DNA of 64,000 nucleotides from Flavihumibacter soli (GTDB lineage: Bacteria; Bacteroidota; Bacteroidia; Sphingobacteriales; Sphingobacteriaceae): positions 62,001 through 126,000 of the forward strand of contig NZ_JAAFZB010000089.1 in assembly GCF_010692725.1 (NCBI RefSeq), read 5' to 3'. Within the stretch, counting starts at the first letter, position 1. Each line of letters starts with the position of its first letter. A model generated the notes under the pieces. The model did no database searches. It saw only the letters and a program-made list of their open reading frames with translations, and was not told the origin of the DNA. Shown here in pieces: positions 27,040 to 35,792 of the stretch. A program made the translations under genes and the position numbers.

Positions 27040-27381
27040 ATGAAAAAGTATGTTTATTTAGTAACTGACCGTAACCGTAGCTGCCTCCACGTTGGAATGA
27101 GCAGTGACCTGATGAAGACCATGGCTTTCTATCGCCAGATGCCAAACTTGTTTTTTGATTCCGGTCAGCAACTTACACGACTGGTATATTTCGAAGAACT
27201 GACTTCGGAAATCTCCGCTATGAAACGCTTCGATCTGATTAGCCGTTTTACAAGGATTCAGAAAGACCGCATGGTAAGATCCGTGAATCCGGATTGGCTG
27301 GATCTGACTATCGGACTTGACTTTGAAAAGATCCTCTTTAGTGGTATCCAACCTGGAATGGCTGTCAGAAATCTTTCATAA
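27040..27381 (+). CDS. Small GIY-YIG-like protein with degraded catalytic residues
   Basis: From ATG 27040 it is 113 residues. The layout matches stand-alone GIY-YIG (UPF0213/URI-like) proteins: KKYVYLVTDRN for the first strand, LHVGMSSDL for the second, and EISAMKRFDLISRF with VNPDWLDLT at the end. The YIG tyrosine is His here (HVG). The usual Arg after it is missing, and the conserved RE pair is RF. It therefore probably binds but does not cut DNA. A TTG at 27022 gives a longer frame with no support. It is transcribed away from the S24 repressor across the palindrome. Confidence 0.75.
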   Translation: MKKYVYLVTDRNRSCLHVGMSSDLMKTMAFYRQMPNLFFDSGQQLTRLVYFEELTSEISAMKRFDLISRFTRIQKDRMVRSVNPDWLDLTIGLDFEKILFSGIQPGMAVRNLS

Positions 27382-27386
27382 TATAA

Positions 27387-27875
27387 TCAGCGTCCTTTGA
27401 TGAATTTCAAAGCAGCCGAATTGATGCAATAACGTTTTCCGCCTTTTTCCCGCGGTCCGTCGTTAAATACATGACCGAGATGAAGTCCCGTTTTGGCTTC
27501 AACAACTTCATATCCGGATAAGCCAAAGGCATTATCGTCAATAATTTTAACTGCGGAATCATTAACAGGTTTGGTAAAACTTGGCCAGCCGGTTCCGGAA
27601 TCAAATTTATCCTCCGAACTGAATAATGCTGCACCAGTGGCAGCACTCACATATATTCCCTTTTGATAATTCTTATTGTATGGATTATTAAAAGGAGCCT
27701 CCGTACCACCCTTTACCATGACGGCATGGCTTTCAGGGCTAAGCAATTTTTTCCATTCGTCATCCGTTTTCTGAACCGGATAGGCAGACTGCCCCGTTTT
27801 GTTTTCAGAAAAACTTTGACATCCTACCGCAATCAAAACGAATGTTGCAAAAATGGTAACTAATATCGCTTTCAT
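27387..27875 (-). CDS. msrB: Peptide-methionine (R)-S-oxide reductase, lipoprotein form
   Basis: This 162-residue protein has a lipoprotein signal with Cys 19 (IAVGC). The MsrB fold shows SGTGWPSF, GLHLGHVFNDGP and the catalytic Cys in KRYCINSAALKF (about residue 150). Both zinc-binding CxxC pairs of common MsrB are absent: they read SAAT and EAKT here. The usual resolving-Cys position in GCGWPSF is Thr. It repairs oxidised methionine in envelope proteins and must use another way to be re-reduced. It ends 5 bp from the convergent GIY-YIG gene. Confidence 0.93.
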   Translation of the reverse strand: MKAILVTIFATFVLIAVGCQSFSENKTGQSAYPVQKTDDEWKKLLSPESHAVMVKGGTEAPFNNPYNKNYQKGIYVSAATGAALFSSEDKFDSGTGWPSFTKPVNDSAVKIIDDNAFGLSGYEVVEAKTGLHLGHVFNDGPREKGGKRYCINSAALKFIKGR

Positions 27876-27972
27876 AATTTAATATACGATATTATAGAGA
27901 AGACAGTTTAAAGGGATTAACAAATGACAACAGACCCGAGATTGCAGGCCTGTTGTCAGAAGTGGGAATTAT

Positions 27973-28623
27973 TTATTCTTTAGGTAATAATACATTATTA
28001 ACAACGTGAACAATTCCATTCGATTGTTCAATATCGAACATGGTCACAAGAGCAATGTTGCCTTTTGTATCGGTGATCTGAAGGTTTTTCTCCGCATTGA
28101 TGGATATGTGAAGATTCTCACCCTCAATTGTAGTTAGGCTGGCATTTCCATTAGCCCGTGCTACAGCTAAAGCCAGATCTTTCGAAGTTAACTTACCCGG
28201 AACAATATGGAACTCAATGACATCAGCCAACTTTGCCTTATTTGCCGATTTATTAAGTGTGTCAAGGGTGCCTGGAGCTAACTTCGCGAAGGCATCATTG
28301 GTAGGAGCAAACACGGTGAAGGGACCTGCAGCCTTCAATGAATCGGTTAAACCTGCAGACTGGATAGCGGTGACCAATGCAGTATGATCTTTAGACTTTG
28401 ATGTATTCTCCACAATATCGTCAGAAGGCAACATCTGTGCTCCACCTACCACTTTAGTATTCGGGAGCCCTTTATCAGAAGTCTGCGTAGTTTTGGTTGT
28501 GTTGGAATCGACCTGAGTGCTAGTTGGCTTTTTTGAAGGACTATCTTTTACTTGAGCCTCACTGGCCGCAATAGAAAACAGGGTAATCGCCGAAGCTGTA
28601 AATACAAAAACTGATTTTTTCAT
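27973..28623 (-). CDS. Secreted fasciclin (FAS1) domain protein
   Basis: The 216-residue protein has a Sec signal ending near SEAQ (residue 24) and a Thr/Ser/Lys-rich linker to about 60. A single FAS1 domain follows, with GPFTVFAPTNDAFAKL, LADVIEFHIVPGKLT and a final IVHVVNNVLLP. FAS1 domains mediate adhesion or ligand binding in the envelope. It has 97 bp to msrB on the same strand, so co-transcription is possible. Confidence 0.92.
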   Translation of the reverse strand: MKKSVFVFTASAITLFSIAASEAQVKDSPSKKPTSTQVDSNTTKTTQTSDKGLPNTKVVGGAQMLPSDDIVENTSKSKDHTALVTAIQSAGLTDSLKAAGPFTVFAPTNDAFAKLAPGTLDTLNKSANKAKLADVIEFHIVPGKLTSKDLALAVARANGNASLTTIEGENLHISINAEKNLQITDTKGNIALVTMFDIEQSNGIVHVVNNVLLPKE

Positions 28624-28817
28624 GAGATTTTACTTAAATAAATAGATGTGGTTAATAGGTAAAACTCTCTCTTATATCTTTCTCCTTTTAAAATCAATAA
28701 ATCTGCAGTTTGCACCTTAATCTAACTTGCTCAGGATGCTTTTGTTGCCAAAGAGCAGGTCAAATTTTTGTAAAACACTTAATATCAATTAAATAAAAAA
28801 AGACTTGTCCATAAAAA

Positions 28818-28835
28818 AAGCGGCCAAAGCCGCTT
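28818..28835 (-). terminator. Terminator of the protease-propeller-barrel gene
   Basis: A 7-bp stem AAGCGGC/GCCGCTT with four-base loop and a T tract on the minus strand, 27 bp after the stop. Confidence 0.8.
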
Positions 28836-28861
28836 CGTATTCTGAAATATCATGATGTTTC

Positions 28862-31800
28862 CTACCAGCCCGGCGCAAAAGTTAGCCCGAACACACCTCC
28901 ATTGATGTCCTTCCGCTGGAACGGAATTGCGTAATAGGGCTCAAGTACAAAATAGCCAAACACATTAACCCTTAATGAGACACCGGCACTCATGGCAGGA
29001 ACTCTTTCATATACATTCTCTATCTGGCCTGTTTGAGGATTTGTGCGGGTGCCTATTAAGCCAGGCTCGCTTTTAAATGCAATTTCCGAACCTTGCTCCC
29101 AGGCTAAACCGACATCAAAAAACGCGTTCAGATCAGAGAATAAAAACTTAGATTCAATGGCAGATAGACGTTTAGGCCCCGTAAACGGAAGCCTGACTTC
29201 AAAATTCGCCACCGCAATTCTTGTTCCTACCAACTGGTTGACATCAAATCCATTTGATGAACCTGTCCCATTTTTATAGAATGAATTAGCCTCATAACCT
29301 CTGATGAGATAATTATACCCAACGTAAAGCGGGTACAACCGCGCCTCATCTCTGCCGAAGCGTCCATAGCTATATGCTCTTACAGCCAGAGTTATGGGTC
29401 TCAGGCGTGTATACTTACGAAGGTCAGCAGTAATTGCCGCTAATTTATAATCTCCTCTATAACCTTCAACGCCCAGACGATAACGAAAACCATCTAGCGG
29501 GGAGGTTACTCCGGAAAAAGTGTTATCACCCACAAACGCACTGTTCAATTGATATGTAGTAAAGGACTCGAAACTAGTTCCATAGGTAGCAGCTGCTTCC
29601 TGTTTCGACAACTTTTCGCGGTTTGAACCAATCGGGAACCCGATCTGGCCGGTATTGGGGTCAAATTGATAGAAGTTATTGAACCGGTCCAGGCGGTAGC
29701 TGTAATAGGCAGCACCCAGGCCCATTTCAAACCGGTGAATTCGTGAAAACGGATATGAGGCAAACACCTGGATCTGATCTTCAAAGGTTCGAATAATATC
29801 GTATCGTTCAGCATATACGGGTACGGTACCACCTCCCTCAACAGGAATATTGTCGATACCTGCCGATAAGAGGCCCGAAGTATATGGGATATGGGAGACG
29901 GCGCCGCCCCAATTAATCCGGCTTTCCTGGTTCACATATGCCACCTGGGCACCGAAGTCATAAATTTCCCCGTTGATGGCAGCAAATGCATAGATCTGGT
30001 TCCGTCCGAGTATGTCGCTGAACACACCCTGCACACCGCTGGAGAGTCCGGTTCCGTAACTCCCGACCGATGCACCGACCCCATTACTCGATAGGTAGTC
30101 CAATTTAAATTGCGGCTTATAGGGAATAACCTTAATGGAATCAGACTGCAGCTGCTCGAACCTTGAGAAATTATTTAGGTTCGCATTAATAATGTCAACT
30201 CCGACAGCATTCGGTGGAGGAAGGGTTGCAGCATCGAAATTCAATGCGGTAGGATCCACTGTCACCGGCTTGAATTCACTGGCTTTCGCATTATAAATAG
30301 AGTATTTCTGCGCCCTATAGTAGGAGTAGAGTATATCATCCTTATTTGAGACACTCAGTGCAGGTGAAAATTCTGTAATCCCGCTTATACCAGTAAAATA
30401 GTCTGTCAGCTGTTCTACTGTTCCGGTGCCCAAGCCATAACGGTACATATTTCTAAAACCGTCACGGTTACTCAGGAAATAAATACTTTGATCATCTGCC
30501 GAAAACTGCGGATTTAAATTATTTGCTCCATCAAAAACGCCGATATCTGTCACCTGTTTGGTAGCGATGTCCACAATAGCAAGGTTGAAACTAATATCCA
30601 CACTCTTCGCAGAACGATCTAAAGTAGTCCGGTCGCTGCTGAAGACAATCTTACTACCATCTTTTGAAAAACTCGGTTGATAATCTGAGTATCTATCATT
30701 AGTAATCTGAGTAACTTTTTTAGTTTTGAGATTATACAGGAAAACGTCGCTCTGTCCTTCAACCAGTCCCGTAAACGCAATGTCATTGCCATTAGGCGAC
30801 CAGCTCAGGTTACTGAATTCTTCAACTTCATCGATAGAGGTAGTTAAGGTCGACTTTCCATTGCTTATGTCTACGATAACCAGCTTATTTCTGCCACTGC
30901 TGAATACACTGAACGCGAAGTGTTTTGAATCCGGTGACCAGGCACCCGCTGATTCAATAAAATTAAATTCATCGATATGGTTATTCTTTGCCTTGCTCGT
31001 TAGCTTTCGAATGATCTTGCCCGTCTGCGCATCTGCGAGAAACAAGTCTATGCTCAGCAATTCTTTTTCAGACAAGAAAGCTACATACTTGCCATCGGGA
31101 GAAATTGCCGGAGCCACATTATAGTGTTCACCGCCATTCTTTTCGTCAATTATTCGCAAACCTATGGGCACCTGCGCAGTGTCTTTCAGGAACGGTTTGT
31201 AAGCGTTTTCAATGCTCGCCTTCCAAAGGCCCGATAGCGTTCTTTCATCATATCCAAACGTCCGTTTTATAGCCATTTCATAACCATATTTTGCAGTTTC
31301 TTTAAAGAAAGGGACTATGACAGTGTCCCCGTAAGTAGAACCGATATATGACCAGAAGGCCTGTCCATAACGATATGGAAAGTATTTATTAGTAACTGTA
31401 AGATCTCGCAGGGAAGGTATATCCTTATTCAGCATCGCATCCCTCATCCACATGGAGGTGTAGGCATCTACCTTTCCTATAGAGAGGTATTCAGCCATTC
31501 CCTCAACCATCCAAAGCGGTAAATTTCCGATATTCTCCAGGTTTGTTGAATCCCCTTCGATAAGAGAATGATACTGGAAGGCATGAACAAGTTCGTGTCC
31601 TAATACATGCCGCGTCTGGTGATTAAGCTGGGTGAGGGGCATTATTACCCGGTTTTTCATACCCTCCGTCACACCTCCTGTACCGACACCAACCTCCCCC
31701 TGAAGTGCGGTAGTTTGTTGAAAGTCAGCATGACTCGAATATAAAATCAGGGGATTCTTCTTTTTAAAGGTATCCCGAAATACCTGCTGATGCAGATCAT

Positions 31801-32035
31801 ACCAAACTTCCGTTTCTTTGATGAAACGCTTAACAAGGCTGTCGTTTTTTAGGTAATAATATAGTTCGAAATGCGGTGTTTGATATACCTTGAACTTCAA
31901 ATTTTTATACCGAACCTTATTCTGACCAAAATATTGTGCATTAACAGGCTTCACCGCCGATAACAGGAGCACTAAAAGAAGTGTGCTGGCGAACCAGCGG
32001 GTGGAAGTACTGACGATAAAGGAAAGTTTTTTCAT
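28862..32035 (-). CDS. Outer membrane protein with metallopeptidase, TolB-like propeller and beta-barrel parts
   Basis: This 1057-residue protein has a signal ending near VNAQ (residue 34). An N-terminal gluzincin-type peptidase region shows HELVH at 147-151 and a candidate third ligand Glu in WMVEGMAEY near 178. A WD40/TolB-like propeller spans about 290-580, with repeated units such as ISPDGKYVAFLS, WSPDSKHFAF and FSKDGSKIVFSS. From about 640 the sequence becomes alternating aromatic strands like a surface-antigen barrel, ending in FGLTFAPGW with an aromatic last residue as in outer-membrane beta-signals. The likely role is a surface-anchored protease or assembly factor; the substrate is unknown. 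Confidence 0.82.
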   Translation of the reverse strand: MKKLSFIVSTSTRWFASTLLLVLLLSAVKPVNAQYFGQNKVRYKNLKFKVYQTPHFELYYYLKNDSLVKRFIKETEVWYDLHQQVFRDTFKKKNPLILYSSHADFQQTTALQGEVGVGTGGVTEGMKNRVIMPLTQLNHQTRHVLGHELVHAFQYHSLIEGDSTNLENIGNLPLWMVEGMAEYLSIGKVDAYTSMWMRDAMLNKDIPSLRDLTVTNKYFPYRYGQAFWSYIGSTYGDTVIVPFFKETAKYGYEMAIKRTFGYDERTLSGLWKASIENAYKPFLKDTAQVPIGLRIIDEKNGGEHYNVAPAISPDGKYVAFLSEKELLSIDLFLADAQTGKIIRKLTSKAKNNHIDEFNFIESAGAWSPDSKHFAFSVFSSGRNKLVIVDISNGKSTLTTSIDEVEEFSNLSWSPNGNDIAFTGLVEGQSDVFLYNLKTKKVTQITNDRYSDYQPSFSKDGSKIVFSSDRTTLDRSAKSVDISFNLAIVDIATKQVTDIGVFDGANNLNPQFSADDQSIYFLSNRDGFRNMYRYGLGTGTVEQLTDYFTGISGITEFSPALSVSNKDDILYSYYRAQKYSIYNAKASEFKPVTVDPTALNFDAATLPPPNAVGVDIINANLNNFSRFEQLQSDSIKVIPYKPQFKLDYLSSNGVGASVGSYGTGLSSGVQGVFSDILGRNQIYAFAAINGEIYDFGAQVAYVNQESRINWGGAVSHIPYTSGLLSAGIDNIPVEGGGTVPVYAERYDIIRTFEDQIQVFASYPFSRIHRFEMGLGAAYYSYRLDRFNNFYQFDPNTGQIGFPIGSNREKLSKQEAAATYGTSFESFTTYQLNSAFVGDNTFSGVTSPLDGFRYRLGVEGYRGDYKLAAITADLRKYTRLRPITLAVRAYSYGRFGRDEARLYPLYVGYNYLIRGYEANSFYKNGTGSSNGFDVNQLVGTRIAVANFEVRLPFTGPKRLSAIESKFLFSDLNAFFDVGLAWEQGSEIAFKSEPGLIGTRTNPQTGQIENVYERVPAMSAGVSLRVNVFGYFVLEPYYAIPFQRKDINGGVFGLTFAPGW

Positions 32036-32147
32036 CTCGTGGATTTTAGCGGTTATTCTAATTTACGGAAAATTTTGGGCTTCGAGTTTTCATCTGACGA
32101 CATTTCTTAAACATAAGAAGTTTGAAAAGGTTATCGACTATCCATAT

Positions 32148-34595
32148 CTATTCGCCAACCTTCTTTCTTCGCTCCTGACGTAACTGGCGGCGTGTTTTCG
32201 GCTCTTCAGGTTTCGTTTCGGTACTAGGCTTGACAGGCTTGTCCTTTGCTGGTAACGATTCTTTTACCTGTGTGGGAGGCGTTTCAATCTCCTGATCTGT
32301 TTCCGTTGTATCTGCAGGTTCCTCAGGAACGATCAGTGAGTCAATAAATAAACTGTCTACAGTCATCGTGTCTGTTTCCTGGAGCTCATACTGCGGTGTT
32401 GGGCATTTATACTCCTTTGTAATCTCAACATCGGGTTTTGGGAAAGCCCCTAAGGTTATCCCTGTCTTCGGATCCTTGTACACCTTCTCCATAAATGTAG
32501 CAAAGATGGGAAGCGCGGTCTTCGACCCTTCCCCCGTGTCGGATGAGCGGAAGTGTACTGTACGCTCATCGCAGCCAACCCACACGCCTGTTACAAGGTC
32601 TTTGGTCAGACCCATATACCAGCCGTCCACATAATCAGAGGAAGTACCTGTTTTTCCGGCGATTTGGTTGCCTTTCTTAAAAAGATCCCACTCCCATAAT
32701 GCCTGTGACGTTCCTCCCGGTTCTTCCATACCTCCACGGAGCATATACATCATCAGCCAGGCTATTTCTTCGCTGATGGCCCTGGAAGTCTCTGCTTTGA
32801 ATTCTGCCAGCACCTTACCGTCTTTATCGGTTATCTTTTCTACCAGGATAGGGTCTGAACGCATTCCTTTGTTCAAAAATGTGCCATAAGCCTTAACCAT
32901 TTCATAAACGCTCACATCATTCGGACCCAAACTAACTGATGGGACCGGGTTTAATTTGCTTTCTATTCCACACTCGTGAGCATAATCCACAACTTTTTGG
33001 GCACCAACCTTTTCTGTTATCTGAGCGGTTATAGAGTTAATGGACCTTCCCATTGCGTGCCTTAACGTCATCTCGCGGTGGGAGAAGCTGTAGCTGGCAT
33101 TGTTAGGTTCCCAGTATTCAGTTTTGTTATTTTCCTGGTATTCTATCTTAACAGGTTTGTCCGTTAGCCTATCACATGGAGTCATGCCTGATTCAAGGGC
33201 GGCCAGATATGCAAACGGTTTAAATGTAGATCCTGCCTGGCGTTTGGCCTGATTTACGTGATCATACTTAAAAAATTGATGATTAATTCCGCCAACCCAG
33301 ACCTTAATATGACCGTTAAAAGGATCGAGAGTCATCATGCCGGTATTTAGCAATTTCGAGTAATATTCCAGCGAGTCAAGTGTAGAGAAGGACACCTCCT
33401 TTTCACCATCCCAACTGAATACATTCATCGTTTTAGGCTTTTCAAGATAGGCCCTGATAGAGTCGGAGTCATTATTATAGCGTTTCTTCAGATAAGCATA
33501 TACAGGTAATCTCTCGGCCGCATTCATTGCAAAATCTTCAATGACCTTGCCTTCAGAATTTCGCCAGGGTTTTTCATTTCCCCACTCATTATTCAACCGG
33601 CGCTGCAATCGCTTCATCTGTTCAGCTACTGCTTCCTCAGCGTATTTTTGCAGTCTGGAATCAATGGTCGTGTAGATCTTCAGACCGCCCTCGTACAGAT
33701 CATAATTATTTTCCTCACACCATTTCTTAATGAAGTTCGCAGCAGCAGATTTTAAATAAGATTCTCCTTCATTGTCTTCTCTAAACTGACCTTGTTTAGT
33801 TTTAAGGGGAAGCTTACTGAAACGATCAAACTCAGCTTTTGTCAGGTAGTTGTATTTTTGCATCTGTGACAAAACCACATTTCTGCGTTCAAAAGATTTT
33901 TCCGGATTTCTAATCGGATTATAGGTTGTATTGGCTTTTAGAATTCCGATAAGCGTAGCCGATTCATGAACTTTAAGTTCAGAAGGCTGCTTATTAAAAA
34001 AATGCTTCGCAGCTGTTTTAATGCCGTAGGTATTACCACTAAAGGGAACTGTGTTCAGGTACAAAGTTAAAATTTGTGGCTTGGTATAGTATCCTTCAAG
34101 TTTAATAGCAGTCATCAGTTCCTTAAACTTATAGATTAAAGTTCTGAGGCCGGGAACGTACTTTATGAGACCTTCAGACTTTTTATTTCTGGTCCGGTAA
34201 AGATTCTTTGCTAGCTGCTGGGTGATTGTACTTGCTCCCCGGCGATCGCCTGAGGCTGTAGATACGAGACTGGAAACCAGCGATCTGAAATCTACTCCTG
34301 AATGCTGGAAAAAGCGCACATCCTCAGTTGCAATTAGTGCATCAACTACACTTGGAGCTATCTTCTCATATTCCACCGGGGTGCGGTTCTCCTTATAGTA
34401 CCGGCCGATCAATTTGCCATCTGCCGTGTACAGCTCAGAAGCTATACGCATGTTCGGCGTCTTTATATCAACTATGTTGGGTGAATAGCCGAAGAGCCAC
34501 AAGAAATTCAGTTCTACAGCACAGAAAAAAAGGATAACAAAGTATAGAAATATTACGCTATAGCGCAGAGGTTTAAATTTAATTCTTCTGAACAT
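32148..34595 (-). CDS. Penicillin-binding protein 1A (transglycosylase/transpeptidase)
   Basis: The 815-residue protein has an N-terminal membrane anchor. The GT51 glycosyltransferase domain includes EDVRFFQHSGVDFRSL and GASTITQQLAKNLYR. The transpeptidase domain has the active-site STFK near residue 456, SIN in GRSINSITAQ and KTGT in AGKTGTSSDYVDGWY near 642. The tail is rich in Pro, Glu and Lys. It polymerises and cross-links peptidoglycan. Its neighbours are unrelated. Confidence 0.95.
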   Translation of the reverse strand: MFRRIKFKPLRYSVIFLYFVILFFCAVELNFLWLFGYSPNIVDIKTPNMRIASELYTADGKLIGRYYKENRTPVEYEKIAPSVVDALIATEDVRFFQHSGVDFRSLVSSLVSTASGDRRGASTITQQLAKNLYRTRNKKSEGLIKYVPGLRTLIYKFKELMTAIKLEGYYTKPQILTLYLNTVPFSGNTYGIKTAAKHFFNKQPSELKVHESATLIGILKANTTYNPIRNPEKSFERRNVVLSQMQKYNYLTKAEFDRFSKLPLKTKQGQFREDNEGESYLKSAAANFIKKWCEENNYDLYEGGLKIYTTIDSRLQKYAEEAVAEQMKRLQRRLNNEWGNEKPWRNSEGKVIEDFAMNAAERLPVYAYLKKRYNNDSDSIRAYLEKPKTMNVFSWDGEKEVSFSTLDSLEYYSKLLNTGMMTLDPFNGHIKVWVGGINHQFFKYDHVNQAKRQAGSTFKPFAYLAALESGMTPCDRLTDKPVKIEYQENNKTEYWEPNNASYSFSHREMTLRHAMGRSINSITAQITEKVGAQKVVDYAHECGIESKLNPVPSVSLGPNDVSVYEMVKAYGTFLNKGMRSDPILVEKITDKDGKVLAEFKAETSRAISEEIAWLMMYMLRGGMEEPGGTSQALWEWDLFKKGNQIAGKTGTSSDYVDGWYMGLTKDLVTGVWVGCDERTVHFRSSDTGEGSKTALPIFATFMEKVYKDPKTGITLGAFPKPDVEITKEYKCPTPQYELQETDTMTVDSLFIDSLIVPEEPADTTETDQEIETPPTQVKESLPAKDKPVKPSTETKPEEPKTRRQLRQERRKKVGE

Positions 34596-34723
34596 GGAGT
34601 AAATATGTAAAAATTACACGGCTTAAAGGTCAGGCAACATTGTTTTTAACAAAACATCTGCCTGATAACGTAGTTTGCTTAATAAGATTTCGATCGTATA
34701 ATATTATTAAGCAAGTACTTAGA

Positions 34724-35608
34724 ATGGACGAAATAGAAAGAAAATTTAAAATCGACGGTTTCACAAAAATTAAGCTGTCTGAATTTGACACACATGAAAG
34801 CCTAAAGTTTAAAAAAAACGACGCCGAAAAAATATTGAATCAATTCAAAAGTGAAATGGACGAACTGCAGGAAATGCTCTATGCAACCAATCGTTATTCA
34901 CTTCTGATCATTTTCCAGGCAATGGATGCCGGCGGCAAAGATAGCGCCATCGAGCATGTGATGAGCGGGATAAATCCCCAGGGCTGCCAGGTATTTAGCT
35001 TTAAGCAACCAAGCAGCGAAGAGTATGAGCATGATTTTTTATGGCGTCACTATAAAGCATTACCTGAAAAAGGCCGGATTGGAATACATAACCGGTCGCA
35101 TTATGAGAATGTCCTCATCTGCAAGGTTCATCCGGAAGTAGTTTTAAAAGAAGGAATTCCCGGGTACAACTCTGTCGATGATCTGACAGAGCAATTCTGG
35201 GAAGGCCGCTATGAGAGTATCCGTGATTTTGAAAAACATCTTGACCGGAATAGTACAATCATTCTTAAGTTCTTTCTTCATGTATCCAGGGAGGAACAGA
35301 AGGAGCGTTTCCTGGAGCGCATTGATAACCCTCTGAAGAACTGGAAATTTTCTTCATTCGATATAGAGGAGCGAAGTCATTGGGACGAATATATGCAGGC
35401 TTATGAAGATGCCATCAACGAAACCGCAACCGACTTCGCCCCGTGGTATATCATTCCGGCTGATAAAAAATGGTTTACCAGGATCGCAATCAGTAACATC
35501 ATTGTCGACAGACTCAGATCCCTGAATCTCAAAATGCCTGAGTTAGGGCCGGATGAAATAGCAAAACTGGGTAAAACCCGTGAGAAATTAATGGCGGAGA
35601 AGAATTAG
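34724..35608 (+). CDS. Polyphosphate kinase 2 family protein
   Basis: From ATG 34724 the protein is 294 residues with the PPK2 fold: Walker A MDAGGKDS at 67-74, IGIHNRSHYENVLICKVHP for the Walker B and lid side, and KFFLHVSREEQKERFLERIDNPLKNWKFS. It lacks the duplicated form and looks like the class that uses polyphosphate to phosphorylate nucleotides. A TTG frame from 34640 would add 28 residues with no match to the family. It is divergent from PBP1A with about 130 bp between. Confidence 0.92.
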   Translation: MDEIERKFKIDGFTKIKLSEFDTHESLKFKKNDAEKILNQFKSEMDELQEMLYATNRYSLLIIFQAMDAGGKDSAIEHVMSGINPQGCQVFSFKQPSSEEYEHDFLWRHYKALPEKGRIGIHNRSHYENVLICKVHPEVVLKEGIPGYNSVDDLTEQFWEGRYESIRDFEKHLDRNSTIILKFFLHVSREEQKERFLERIDNPLKNWKFSSFDIEERSHWDEYMQAYEDAINETATDFAPWYIIPADKKWFTRIAISNIIVDRLRSLNLKMPELGPDEIAKLGKTREKLMAEKN

Positions 35609-35792
35609 TAAATGAGGTTAAGATTACGCGGATGGCCGATGAAGGAATCGCTGACTTGCGCTGATGCTTGCTTAAATGAGCGGTTCTTGTTTAAAAGAGG
35701 TGCTTACCGAATATTCTCTGCGATCGTCTGCGTTTATTATCCGCACTGATCTTCGGTAAACCATGGTGTGCGAAACCAATAACCTTCGAAAT
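35609..35792. other. Short gap with ATTACGCGGAT/TCTGCG-type dispersed repeat remnants
   Basis: The segment ATTACGCGGATGGCCGATG and the later TCTGCGATCGTCTGCG resemble the ATTACGCAGAT-type interspersed words often seen between Bacteroidota genes. No gene or clear hairpin is present. Confidence 0.4.
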
